A stretch of 64,000 bases of DNA, taken from NCBI GenBank assembly GCA_050953505.1, contig JBMNMU010000001.1:2418001-2482000 (forward strand), written 5' to 3'. Source of the DNA: JBMNMU01 sp050953505. GTDB lineage: Bacteria > Bacillota > Clostridia > Peptostreptococcales > Anaerovoracaceae. The notes beneath the pieces were generated by a model. The model saw only the letters and a program-made list of their open reading frames with translations, was not told the origin of the DNA and did no database searches. Positions 27,699-36,705 of this stretch are shown piece after piece. Each line of letters opens with the position of its first letter. Positions within the stretch are counted from its first letter, which is position 1. The translations under genes and the position numbers were made by a program.

Positions 27699-28301
27699 TA
27701 AGCATGCTCCTCCCATTCACTAATACATATACTGTGGTTGGTTAGAAGCATTTTTTCATATTACATTGGTCTGTTCAAGGTGTGTACAATTTGACGCTTA
27801 CATTGAAATTAGCGAAACAGGTGAAATAGAAAATATGAAAGAAAAACCTGAACTATCTTTTTTTACAAATACAGGTATGTACATTGTAGAGTCTAAGATT
27901 ATTGAAGAACTTGAGGAAAATACAGCCATTGGATTCCCTGATATCATTGAACAATATAAGGCCAAAGGTGAGAAAATCGGAATCTATCCAATAAGTGAAA
28001 ATAGCTGGATGGATATGGGACAACTAGATGAAATGGAAGAAATGCGAAGAAGGTTAGGTGCTGATTAATGATTAATACAGAGATTTGAAGTCGTAGGGTT
28101 TATATTATAAATATTAAAGTGAAAGTAAGATGTTTTTCAGCTAGCTACTTTATTACAAATAATTGTGGTATCTAGTGTATTTAAATAAAAAATAGGTTGT
28201 TTTATCTGTAAAATAGATTGTTGGGTATGGATTTGTTTGATATACGAAGTGTTGAGGTAATGGCCATATAATGTTAGGTAATTAGAAATGGGGGAGTGTG
28301 A

Positions 28302-29516
28302 ATGACACAATTTATTGAAAGCGAGAAGAAAATGGCAAACAAAAAAGTGTTAATAATTTATAGTAGAGATATCGCAATAAATGATTCGGGAGGCTCTAGG
28401 ACAACAATACAGCTTGCCAATTATATAGCTAGTAAAAATGAGTATGAGTGTTATTGTTTTTTTAAAATTATTGAAGGAAATGAAGGAAAGGTAAAGGAAG
28501 TGAGAGACACATCTTTATCTATAGATAATCTACATAGATTCATAAATGAAAAAGAAATTGATATACTTTTAGTACCTGAAGCTTATAAGTTGTCGAAATT
28601 GGCTTATGATGCAGTGGCTGGCACAGGATGTAAAATTGTTTCTGCTTTGCATAATAAACCTGGTTATGAAAGAATAGATTTCTTTACACTTCTTAAGGAA
28701 TCTTTTTTATATAATGAAAAGATGATAAAAAGAATTAGAGCTTTCTTATTGATGACTGTATATCCGCTTAGTTTTTATTTGTATACAAGAAGAATAATGT
28801 TAAATATGCGAAGAGCGTACATGCTTTCAGATTATGTGGTACTGTTATCAGAGAGTTTTTTTGAACAGTTTAAAAAGGCTTATAGGGTAAGAGATAACAA
28901 TAAGCTTGTTGCAATTGAAAATGCACTTTCTTTTGATGATTTTGCGACGAAAGATAATTTGAAGAATAAACAGAAACAAATCTTAGTAGTTTCCAGGTTA
29001 GACGAAAGGCAGAAGCGAATATCAATAGTGTTAAAGACATGGAGCAAGCTTTTTAAAAAATTTCCAGACTGGGAATTATTGATAGTAGGATCAGGCAGAA
29101 GTCAGAAATCGTATATAAACCTAGCTAATAAGTTAGGGTTAGAGAGATTTAAATTCTTAGGTCAAAGAAAGCCAGAATCATTTTATAGAGAAGCATCAAT
29201 ATTTCTAATGACTTCTGCCTATGAAGGTTGGGGGATGACATTAACAGAAGCTCAACAATATGGTTGTGTACCTATAGTAATGGATAGTTATTCAGCAGTT
29301 CATGATATTATCGATTCAGGTTATAATGGAATAATTTCTCCAAACAATGAACTTGACGAATACGTATCAAACATTAGCAAAATTATTGAAAATGAAGATC
29401 TTAGACAATCATTAGCTATGAATGGCATAAGTAGTTCGAAAAGATTTACTCATGATAAAGTCTCTGAAAAATGGATAAGATTATTTGATAAAATTATAAG
29501 TGAAAAAGAATCTTAA
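28302..29516 (+). CDS. Family 4 glycosyltransferase
   Basis: GT-B enzyme of 404 residues. The N-terminal domain begins VLIIYSRDIAINDSGGSRTTIQLANYI. The donor domain starts ILVVSRLDERQKRISIVLKTW and reads WELLIVGSGRSQKSYINLA, then FLGQRKPESFYREASIFLMTSAYEGWGMTLTEAQQYGCVP with the E-x7-E motif. A hydrophobic stretch (IRAFLLMTVYPLSFYLYTR) may attach it to the membrane. It is preceded by about 230 bases without a gene and a GGGGGAG site. Donor and acceptor unknown. It lies inside the legionaminate set. Confidence 0.8.
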   Translation: MTQFIESEKKMANKKVLIIYSRDIAINDSGGSRTTIQLANYIASKNEYECYCFFKIIEGNEGKVKEVRDTSLSIDNLHRFINEKEIDILLVPEAYKLSKLAYDAVAGTGCKIVSALHNKPGYERIDFFTLLKESFLYNEKMIKRIRAFLLMTVYPLSFYLYTRRIMLNMRRAYMLSDYVVLLSESFFEQFKKAYRVRDNNKLVAIENALSFDDFATKDNLKNKQKQILVVSRLDERQKRISIVLKTWSKLFKKFPDWELLIVGSGRSQKSYINLANKLGLERFKFLGQRKPESFYREASIFLMTSAYEGWGMTLTEAQQYGCVPIVMDSYSAVHDIIDSGYNGIISPNNELDEYVSNISKIIENEDLRQSLAMNGISSSKRFTHDKVSEKWIRLFDKIISEKES

Positions 29517-29554
29517 GTTACCATTGTTTATATCAATTTAGATCGGAGATAAAA

Positions 29555-30199
29555 ATGAAAAAGAATATACTTTTAATTGGTGGCGGAGGCCATTGTAAAT
29601 CAGTATTAGATAGTCTTCTTGAACTGAATGAATATGCAGAAATCGGAATTGTCGATAAGAAAGAAAATGTTGGCAACTCAGTGATGGGTGTTCCTGTAGT
29701 GGGATGTGATGATGATCTACCTGCTTTATTTAGAGATGGTTACAGGTATGCCTTTGTCACAGTTGGAAGTATCGGGAATCCAACTCTTCGGATAAAACTC
29801 TTCAAGCTTCTTAGTGAAATTGGTTATGAGATCCCTTTCATCATTGATAATTCAGCTAAAGTCAGTAAGTATGCAAAAATTGAACAAGGTGTGTTTATAG
29901 GGAAACAGAGTACTATTAATGCTGGAGCCCTAATTCAAAGAGGGTCTATCATAAATTCTGGATCTATTGTGGAGCATGACTGTCAGATTGGTGCCTTTTC
30001 CCACATTGCTCCAGGAGCTGTCTTAGGTGGAGAAGTAGTTGTTGGGGTGAATTCTCACGTTGGCTCAAATGCAACGGTTAAACAGCAAATTCAAATAGGC
30101 TCGAATTCGATTATTGGTATGGGAAGTGTTGTTCTACAAAATATTGATTCTCATACCGTGGCTTACGGAAATCCATGCAGGGAGGTGAAGAAACTATGA
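29555..30199 (+). CDS. legH: LegH/NeuD-like acetyltransferase
   Basis: NeuD-family acetyltransferase of 214 residues: Rossmann start NILLIGGGGHCKSVLDSLLEL, then hexapeptide beta-helix repeats (about 100-205) with catalytic His-Asp in GSIVEHDCQIGAFSHIAPGAVL. It would N-acetylate the 4-amino group made by LegC. Its stop overlaps the legI start (ATGA), which ties it to the legionaminate branch rather than the PglE branch. Confidence 0.88.
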   Translation: MKKNILLIGGGGHCKSVLDSLLELNEYAEIGIVDKKENVGNSVMGVPVVGCDDDLPALFRDGYRYAFVTVGSIGNPTLRIKLFKLLSEIGYEIPFIIDNSAKVSKYAKIEQGVFIGKQSTINAGALIQRGSIINSGSIVEHDCQIGAFSHIAPGAVLGGEVVVGVNSHVGSNATVKQQIQIGSNSIIGMGSVVLQNIDSHTVAYGNPCREVKKL

Positions 30200-31191
30200 G
30201 TGTATTCGTTATTGCAGAAGCTGGTGTAAATCATAATGGAAGTTTGGAATTAGCAAAAAAACTAGTCGATGCAGCTAAAGATGCAGGGGCTGATTGCGTA
30301 AAGTTTCAGACTTTTATTTCTAAGAATATCGTTTCAAAAAATGCGGTAAAAGCTGAATATCAAAAGCAGCAAACTGAGCCAGAAGAATCTCAACATGATA
30401 TGCTTAAGAAACTTGAACTCTCTTTTAATGAATTTGTCAAGCTGAATGATTACTGTAAAAGTAAAGATATTGAATTTATGTCTACGGCTTTTGATTTTGA
30501 CAGCATTGATTTTTTAGATAGTTTAGAGATGGGCACTTGGAAAATTCCTTCAGGAGATATTACCAACCTACCTTATCTAATCAAGATTGCTAAACTTAAT
30601 AAACCTGTGATACTTTCCACGGGTATGAGCACAATGGAAGACATAAGAAGTGCTATTAAAGCCTTAAAAGAAAATGGAGTTGCGGAACTTACAGTTCTTC
30701 ATTGTACTACAGAGTACCCGACACCATTTGAAGATGTAAATTTGAATGCTATGAACACTATAAAGGAAGAATTTGGCGTAAAGGTGGGTTATTCGGATCA
30801 CACTAAAGGCATAGAGGTTCCTATTGCCGCGGTTGCTTTAGGTGCTACAGTTATAGAGAAGCATTTTACCTTAGACAGAAATATGGAGGGACCTGATCAT
30901 AAAGCGAGCTTAGAACCGAATGAGCTTAAAGCTATGGTTGATTCCATAAGACATATTGAACTGGCTCTAGGCAATGGAATGAAACAGCCAGCCGAATCAG
31001 AGAAGAAGAACATGGCAGTTGCTCGTAAGAGTATTATTGCAAGTAAAGACATTAAAGCGGGTGAAATTTTTACGGAAGAGAACCTTGCAGTAAAAAGGCC
31101 AGGTCATGGTATAAGTCCTATGAGATGGTTTGATGTCATAGGAAAATCTGCACCGAGAGATTTTGAAGAAGATGAGTTGATAGAGCTATGA
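30196..31191 (+). CDS. legI: N,N'-diacetyllegionaminate synthase, LegI/NeuB family
   Basis: Condenses the 6-deoxy-diamino-mannose with phosphoenolpyruvate, the step that makes the nonulosonate. 331 residues. The N-terminal TIM barrel reads VIAEAGVNHNGSLELAKKLVDAA, then KFQTF, then KIPSGDITNLPYLI, then LHCTTEYPTPFEDVNLN and GYSDHTKG. The C-terminal antifreeze-like SAF domain starts ARKSIIASKDIKAGEIFTEENL and ends RPGHGISP. GGAGGTG lies 8 bases before the ATG at 30196. Confidence 0.93.
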   Translation: MSVFVIAEAGVNHNGSLELAKKLVDAAKDAGADCVKFQTFISKNIVSKNAVKAEYQKQQTEPEESQHDMLKKLELSFNEFVKLNDYCKSKDIEFMSTAFDFDSIDFLDSLEMGTWKIPSGDITNLPYLIKIAKLNKPVILSTGMSTMEDIRSAIKALKENGVAELTVLHCTTEYPTPFEDVNLNAMNTIKEEFGVKVGYSDHTKGIEVPIAAVALGATVIEKHFTLDRNMEGPDHKASLEPNELKAMVDSIRHIELALGNGMKQPAESEKKNMAVARKSIIASKDIKAGEIFTEENLAVKRPGHGISPMRWFDVIGKSAPRDFEEDELIEL

Positions 31192-32357
31192 AGAAAATAA
31201 TCAGTATTCTAACAGCAACAAGAGCTGAATATGGTCTGTTGAAACCAATAATCGCAAAACTTAATACAGTTGATGAATTCGATGTAAGAATCGTAGCCAC
31301 TGGTGCACATCTTTCACCAGAGTTTGGCTTAACATATCGAGAAATCGAAAAGGATGGTTTTGTTATTGATGAGAAAATCGAGATCCTTTTAAGCTCAGAT
31401 ACCCCATCGTCCATTTCCAAGTCAATGGGTCTTGCGATGATTAGCTTTGCTGATTATTTTGAGAAGCTAAATCCCGATTTGTTGATTGTTCTTGGTGATC
31501 GATATGAAACACTGGCTGTAGCAACTACAGCAATGAATCATAGAATTCCAATAGCTCATCTTTATGGAGGAGAAACAACCGAAGGGGCAATCGATGAGTC
31601 TATTCGTCATGCGATAACAAAGCTAAGTTATCTTCATTTTACAAGTACAGATGAATACGGAAAAAGGGTTGTTCAATTAGGAGAGAATCCAGAACGTGTA
31701 TACAATGTCGGAGCAATTGGTATTGAAAATATCTTAAATGAAAAATTGCTACAAAAAGAAGAATTAGAGAATGAACTTAATATCAGTTTATCAAAACCAT
31801 ATGCGGTGGTTACATTCCATCCAGTAACACTTGAAAATAACAGCTCTGAGAAGCAAATTGAATCGCTTCTCGAAGTCTGTAAAGAATATACTAAATTAAA
31901 TTTTATCTTCACTAAAGCAAATGCAGATGCTGAAGGTCGCATAATAAATAAGTTAATTGATAACTATGCTAGGGAAAATGAGAACATTTTTGCGTTTACA
32001 TCTCTTGGCATGAGACGATATCTAAGTGCACTTAAGTATTGTTCAATGGTTATTGGAAACTCATCGAGTGGATTACTAGAAGCTCCTAGCTTTGCTATAC
32101 CTACGGTCAATATAGGAGACCGCCAAAAAGGAAGGCTACAAGCAAGTAGTGTAATTAACTGTGAACCAACGCAAGAAAGTATTAGACAAGCGTTGGAGTT
32201 AGCATTAAGCGAAGAATTTGTGCAGAAAGCTAAGGTAACTGTCAATCCATATGGTAATGGAGATACATCTGACAAAGTAATTGAAGTAATAAAAGAATAT
32301 CTGATTAATGATAAAATTGATCTTAAAAAAAAGTTTTACGATTGCGAGGTGAAATAG
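31188..32357 (+). CDS. legG: Hydrolysing 2-epimerase, LegG/NeuC family
   Basis: Releases NDP and inverts C2 to give 2,4-diacetamido-2,4,6-trideoxymannose for LegI. 389 residues. ISILTATRAEYGLLKPII, then VATGAHLSPEFGLTYREIE, then LLIVLGDRYETLAVATTAM, then IAHLYGGETTEGAIDESIRHAI and MVIGNSSSGLLEAPSF are conserved in NeuC-type enzymes. Coupled to legI by an ATGA overlap. The last 20 or so residues are Lys-rich and less conserved. Confidence 0.92.
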   Translation: MKKIISILTATRAEYGLLKPIIAKLNTVDEFDVRIVATGAHLSPEFGLTYREIEKDGFVIDEKIEILLSSDTPSSISKSMGLAMISFADYFEKLNPDLLIVLGDRYETLAVATTAMNHRIPIAHLYGGETTEGAIDESIRHAITKLSYLHFTSTDEYGKRVVQLGENPERVYNVGAIGIENILNEKLLQKEELENELNISLSKPYAVVTFHPVTLENNSSEKQIESLLEVCKEYTKLNFIFTKANADAEGRIINKLIDNYARENENIFAFTSLGMRRYLSALKYCSMVIGNSSSGLLEAPSFAIPTVNIGDRQKGRLQASSVINCEPTQESIRQALELALSEEFVQKAKVTVNPYGNGDTSDKVIEVIKEYLINDKIDLKKKFYDCEVK

Positions 32358-33335
32358 ATGAATATTGTTGTGATTGGACTTGGATCAATGGGGAGAAGAA
32401 GAATTCGTTTAATCAAACAGTATAACAATTCTTATAAAATCATTGGTGTTGATTTAAATAAAGAGCGAAGAATAACATCCGAATCTGAATTTGGAATTGA
32501 AACAAGAGATAGTTTAGAGGTGGCAATAAAAAATCACAATCTTGACTGTGCAATCATTTGTACTTCACCACTATCACACAGTAAACTAATTAAATTGTGC
32601 TTAAAGAATAATCTACATGTTTTTACAGAATTAAATCTAGTTACTGATGGATATGATGAGAATATTCAACTAGCAGAAGAAAAAAATAAAGTTCTTTTCT
32701 TATCTTCGACATTCTTACATAGAGCGGAGATTAATCAAATAAAAAAGTTAGTCAAGATGCAAGATGAAAGATTGAATTATAACTACCATATCGGTCAGTA
32801 TTTACCAGATTGGCACCCATGGGAGAATTATAAAGATTTTTTTGTTGGTGATAAGAGAACTAATGGTTGCAGAGAAATTTTTGCGATCGAATTACCATGG
32901 CTTATTGAGGTTTTCGGTAATGTTAAAGACATCATTGTAAGAAAAAGTAGAATCAGCTCATTAAATATTGATTATGATGACAATTACATGGTTATTCTAG
33001 AACATGAATCAGGACATAAAGGTATGCTCGCTGTTGATATAGTATCAAGAAAAGCGGTGAGAAACCTTGAAGTTTTTGGTGAAAATCTATACTTATCTTG
33101 GGATGGTTCAGCCGAAGGACTAAAAATGATGGATATTGAGAAGCGAATAGAGGAGAATATCCTATTGTATGAAAAAGTAGATCAACTCAATCAGTACAGT
33201 AAGTTTGTTGTTGAAAATGCTTACTATGATGAAATAGTATCTTTTTTTAACGTGATATCTAACAATATTGAACCTATTTACGATTTCGAGAAAGACAAAA
33301 TAATACTCGATTTAATAGATAGAATTGAGGCCTAA
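32358..33335 (+). CDS. Gfo/Idh/MocA-type oxidoreductase
   Basis: NAD(P)-dependent oxidoreductase of 325 residues. The Rossmann motif is IVVIGLGSMGRRRIRLIKQY, followed by CAIICTSPLSHSKLIKLCL and LHVFTELNL, the place of the family's E-K-P motif, here E-L-N. The missing Lys of the EKP motif may mean altered catalysis. WHPWENYKDFFVGDKRTNGCREIFAIELPW follows in the catalytic domain. It lies between legG and another Gfo/Idh gene, so a role in modifying the nonulosonate or its precursor is plausible but not shown. Confidence 0.75.
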   Translation: MNIVVIGLGSMGRRRIRLIKQYNNSYKIIGVDLNKERRITSESEFGIETRDSLEVAIKNHNLDCAIICTSPLSHSKLIKLCLKNNLHVFTELNLVTDGYDENIQLAEEKNKVLFLSSTFLHRAEINQIKKLVKMQDERLNYNYHIGQYLPDWHPWENYKDFFVGDKRTNGCREIFAIELPWLIEVFGNVKDIIVRKSRISSLNIDYDDNYMVILEHESGHKGMLAVDIVSRKAVRNLEVFGENLYLSWDGSAEGLKMMDIEKRIEENILLYEKVDQLNQYSKFVVENAYYDEIVSFFNVISNNIEPIYDFEKDKIILDLIDRIEA

Positions 33336-33337
33336 CT

Positions 33338-34288
33338 ATGCAAAGAAGATATAAAATAGGAATGATTGGTTTAGGCTCAATAGGAAAAAGGCATCTAATT
33401 AATATAGATAAGGTCCTTAGAAGCAGAGACGTTGAATATTCTATAGATGTGATTAGAAGGAAAAACAGTAGGGCTTTGGATGAATCGTTAAGCGAGCTTA
33501 TTTCTAATGTATATATAGAACATGAACATATTCCCGATGACTATGATGTTATATTTATTACCAATCCGACTCATCTACACTATGATACAATAAAAGAATT
33601 TTGCCATAAGGCAAAAAATATGTTTATTGAAAAACCAGTTTTTGATAAAACATCTTTAAATATATCAGATTTATCATTGGACACAAAGGGCATTTATTAC
33701 GTTGCATGTCCTTTAAGATATACTGAGGTTATCCAGTATGCAAAAAATAAGATTGATTTGAATTCGGTATACAGTGCAAGAGTGATTTGTTCCAGTTTTT
33801 TACCAGATTGGAGACCGGGGTTAGACTATCGAGAAACATATAGTGCACACTTGGACCAAGGCGGTGGCGTATCAATTGACCTTATACATGAGTGGGATTA
33901 CATGATGTATTTATTTGGGAAGCCTAAACAAGTTTTAAATTTTCGGGGCAAATTTTCTAGGTTAGAAGTAGACAGTGATGACTTATCAGTTTACATAGCT
34001 GAATATGAGAAGATGCTAGCTGAAGTACATCTAGACTACTTTGGACGAAAGCCAATAAGAGAATTACAACTCTTCACTGCAGATGAAACTATAGTTGCTG
34101 ATATTATAAACAGTGAAATTCGATTTTTGAATGAAAATAAAGTCATTCAATTTAGTGAAGATAGAAATTCTTATCAATTTAAGGAAATTGCAAACTTCTT
34201 TGATGTTTTAGAAGACAAAGCAAATAATGAAAATGATGTTTATACAGCTTTAGCTACATTAAAAATTGCAAAGGAAGGTAAACTTTAA
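33338..34288 (+). CDS. Gfo/Idh/MocA-type oxidoreductase
   Basis: Second NAD(P)-dependent oxidoreductase, 316 residues. IGMIGLGSIGKRHLINI is the nucleotide site, followed by VIFITNPTHLHYDTIKEF and NMFIEKPVF with an intact E-K-P motif. Its C-terminal domain has SAHLDQGGGVSIDLIHEWDYMMYLFG, with the family's conserved D and H. It is a paralogue of the gene just upstream (both share LPDWxP near residue 155). The stop overlaps legF by one base. Similar genes accompany legF/neuA in many nonulosonate loci. Confidence 0.8.
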   Translation: MQRRYKIGMIGLGSIGKRHLINIDKVLRSRDVEYSIDVIRRKNSRALDESLSELISNVYIEHEHIPDDYDVIFITNPTHLHYDTIKEFCHKAKNMFIEKPVFDKTSLNISDLSLDTKGIYYVACPLRYTEVIQYAKNKIDLNSVYSARVICSSFLPDWRPGLDYRETYSAHLDQGGGVSIDLIHEWDYMMYLFGKPKQVLNFRGKFSRLEVDSDDLSVYIAEYEKMLAEVHLDYFGRKPIRELQLFTADETIVADIINSEIRFLNENKVIQFSEDRNSYQFKEIANFFDVLEDKANNENDVYTALATLKIAKEGKL

Positions 34289-35052
34289 TGAAGATATTAT
34301 TTACAATATGTGGTAGAGCAGGTTCAAAAGGAATAAAGAACAAGAACCTAAAAGAGTTCTTAGGTTATCCTTTGCCGTTTTATACTGTATCAGTAATTGA
34401 TTTGTTTATAAAGAATAATAAACAATACGATTGTGATATTGTTTTAAATACTGATAGTGATGATTTAATTGACCTATTCAGAAATAAATTGACGATACCA
34501 ATCCATATTGTTAAAAGAGAGCCTAGACTTGGCGAAGATAATACACCAAAAGTTCATGTAATCCAAAACAGTTATACGGTACTCAAAGAACGACTGAAGG
34601 AAGATTATGATTTAGTTGTTGACTTAGATATTACCTCACCATTAAGAACCTTGAAAGATCTTGAAACTTTGGTAGAAAAAAAGCTTAACTCAGATGCTGA
34701 TGTGGTTTTTTCTGTAACAGACTCACGAAGAAATCCGTATTTCAATATGGTGATGAAAACTGCGAAGGGGTATGAACGTGTTATCAAGTCGAACTTCAAC
34801 GCAAGACAAGAAGCACCAGAAATCTTTGATATGAATGCTTCTATGTATGCTTATTCCCCAGAATTTCTTGAGAGCGGTAAAGGAATTTTTGAGGGGAAAT
34901 GTGATGTCATTAAAATGATGGATACAGCAGTACTCGATATTGATCATGAAATTGATTTCGAACTTATGTCCGTGATTGCAAAATATCAGTTTGTTAAGAA
35001 TACAGAAATGAAAATAATACAAGAGAATATTAGAATAATAATATTAGGATAA
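34288..35052 (+). CDS. legF: CMP-legionaminate cytidylyltransferase, LegF/NeuA family
   Basis: Activates the nonulosonate as CMP-sugar for transfer. 254 residues. TICGRAGSKGIKNKNLKEFLGYPLPFYTV is the CTP-binding start of the NeuA family (R-x-G-S-K-G-x-x-x-K-N). DLVVDLDITSPLRTLKDLETLV and VFSVTDSRRNPYFNM follow, and the metal site region is TAVLDIDHEIDFELM. It is the last gene of the legionaminate set, with 62 bases to the flippase gene. Confidence 0.92.
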   Translation: MKILFTICGRAGSKGIKNKNLKEFLGYPLPFYTVSVIDLFIKNNKQYDCDIVLNTDSDDLIDLFRNKLTIPIHIVKREPRLGEDNTPKVHVIQNSYTVLKERLKEDYDLVVDLDITSPLRTLKDLETLVEKKLNSDADVVFSVTDSRRNPYFNMVMKTAKGYERVIKSNFNARQEAPEIFDMNASMYAYSPEFLESGKGIFEGKCDVIKMMDTAVLDIDHEIDFELMSVIAKYQFVKNTEMKIIQENIRIIILG

Positions 35053-35114
35053 TTTTTTACGATACAATAATTAATAATATTAATGTTTATTCTCAATCAA
35101 GGAGAATTAAGTAG

Positions 35115-36641
35115 ATGAAAAAAACTGCTCTAATTATTATGGTGATAACTTTTTTATCAAAAGTATTTGGTTTTGCTCGTGATATAGTTCTGTCTTATTT
35201 CTATGGAGCTACTAATATAACTGATGCATATCTAATTTCTCAAACTATACCCAGTGTAATATTTGGTTTTCTTGGTGTAGCGATAACTACCGCTTACCTA
35301 CCTATCTTAAGTAGAGTAAGATCTAATCTTGGTGAAAAACAAGCATCTTTGTATACTAGCAAATTAATAAATTTTTTTATGATAGCAATTACATTTATTT
35401 TTGTTTTGGGGATTACATTTACAGAACCTCTAGTCAGGATATTTGCATATGGATTCACAGGTGAAACTTTTGAAATTGCCAAAGAGTTCACAAAAATCGG
35501 ATTAATCGGGATGTATTTAACTACTTTAATTTCAATTTTCCGTTCATACCTTAATGTTAAAGAAAAATTTCTTGTGCCAGCGTTAATTGGAATTCCATTT
35601 AATCTTGTTATTATTATATCTATTGTATTATCTTCCAGAACTAACTATCGAGTACTTGCAATTGGGACACTGGCTGCATTAGCATCACAGTTATTATTCT
35701 TGATTCCGTTCATAAAAAAAGAAGGTTTTAAATACAAATTAATATTTGATACAAAAGATATCAATTTGAGAAAGACTTTTTTTGTTGCATTGCCTGCTAT
35801 ATTGGGTACATCGGTAAATCAAATTAATATTTTAATAGATCGAACAATAGCATCAACGCTCGCTGTTGGCGGTATTTCTGCGTTAAATTATGCAAACAGA
35901 TTAAATGTTTTTATTGAAGGATTATTTGTTACATCTTTGATTACTGTTATGTATCCGACTATATCAAATTTAGCAAGTAGAAACGATATGAAAAAATTGA
36001 AAGAAATAATCGCTGAATCACTGAATATAGTTAATATCTTTATTATTCCAATTGTAATAGGAGCTATGATATTTACAAAAGAAATTGTAAGTTTGCTTTT
36101 TCAAAGAGGATCCTTTGATGTTAATGCTCTAGAAATGACAACTTATTCTTTACTATTCTACTCTATAGGTTTGATTGGGATTGGAGTAAGAGAAACATTA
36201 TCTAGAGTATTTTATTCATTGCAAGATACAAAAACTCCAATGTTAAATGGTGCTATTGGAATGATAGTTAATATAATACTTAATTTTATTTTTTCTCGAT
36301 TATTAGGTATTGGAGGGCTTGCATTAGCAACATCAATATCTGCAATATTCACATCGTTGTTGATGCTAATCAATTTACGTAAAAAGATAGGCCCATTCGG
36401 AATGAAGCAAATCAGTATTTCATTCCTAAAAATCCTATTTGCTTCATTGGCTATGGGCGGATTAGCTAAACTGAGCTTTAATTACTTAACAGCTTCTTTA
36501 TCTCAGAACCTCTCGCTTCTAATGGCGATCGGTGTTGGAGCGGTGTCATATTTTGTAATTATCTACTTTATGAAAATTGAAGATGTTGACGTAATTGTTG
36601 GAGCGATTAAGAAGAAGCTTGGAAAAGGAATAGCAAAATAG
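35115..36641 (+). CDS. MurJ/MviN-family lipid-linked flippase
   Basis: Integral membrane protein of 508 residues with about 14 transmembrane helices. The N-terminus reads MVITFLSKVFGFARDIVLSYFYGA, the MviN/MurJ signature, with R and D in the first helix pair. VSALNYANRLN-like ISALNYANRLNVFIEGLF and TPMLNGAIGMIVNIILNFIFSRLLGIGGLALATSIS also fit. Family members flip lipid II or lipid-linked glycans. As no separate Wzx gene is seen, this protein may export the glycan repeat unit, by context only. GGAGAA precedes the ATG. Confidence 0.85.
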   Translation: MKKTALIIMVITFLSKVFGFARDIVLSYFYGATNITDAYLISQTIPSVIFGFLGVAITTAYLPILSRVRSNLGEKQASLYTSKLINFFMIAITFIFVLGITFTEPLVRIFAYGFTGETFEIAKEFTKIGLIGMYLTTLISIFRSYLNVKEKFLVPALIGIPFNLVIIISIVLSSRTNYRVLAIGTLAALASQLLFLIPFIKKEGFKYKLIFDTKDINLRKTFFVALPAILGTSVNQINILIDRTIASTLAVGGISALNYANRLNVFIEGLFVTSLITVMYPTISNLASRNDMKKLKEIIAESLNIVNIFIIPIVIGAMIFTKEIVSLLFQRGSFDVNALEMTTYSLLFYSIGLIGIGVRETLSRVFYSLQDTKTPMLNGAIGMIVNIILNFIFSRLLGIGGLALATSISAIFTSLLMLINLRKKIGPFGMKQISISFLKILFASLAMGGLAKLSFNYLTASLSQNLSLLMAIGVGAVSYFVIIYFMKIEDVDVIVGAIKKKLGKGIAK

Positions 36642-36651
36642 ATAAATAATA

Positions 36652-36678
36652 AAGCCCTAACACCGTTTAGGGCTATTT
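36652..36678 (+). terminator. Terminator between the flippase gene and galU
   Basis: AGCCCTAA (36653-36660) pairs with TTTAGGGCT (36666-36674) around a CACCG loop, followed by ATTTC. The T-run is short, so partial read-through into galU is likely. Confidence 0.65.
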
Positions 36679-36705
36679 CAACATAGAAGGAGGTCTTAAC
36701 CAAAT

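Larger units (their letters stand above)
25184..27801 (-). mobile_element. IS66-family element inserted in the PtmE-like gene
   Basis: 2618 bp bounded by GTAAGCGTCAAAT at 25184 and its inverted copy ATTTGACGCTTAC ending at 27801. The 8-bp target duplication ATTGAAAT is perfect (25176-25183 and 27802-27809), the IS66 hallmark. It holds tnpA, tnpB and tnpC, all intact, transcribed opposite to the glycan operon. Clean ends and duplication point to a recent insertion. Confidence 0.96.
24399..28068 (+). pseudogene. ptmE: PtmE-like CBS-nucleotidyltransferase, split by IS66
   Basis: The first part (24399-25183) has two CBS domains (ATPILD-type pattern SIEALPILDKEKNILSVVLW) and then a sugar nucleotidyltransferase start: VVIMAGGLGTRLYPYTKILPKP. 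It stops six bases after GVIE because of the inserted IS66. The last part (27810-28068) continues SETGEIENMKEKPELSFF and ends EEMRRRLGAD. Removing the IS (25184-27801) and one copy of the duplicated ATTGAAAT joins GVIE to ISETGE in frame. PtmE in Campylobacter activates GlcN-1-P with GTP for legionaminic acid. The ATG at 24399 follows GAGGTG. As sequenced the gene is broken and the protein would lack its C-terminal third. Confidence 0.9.
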
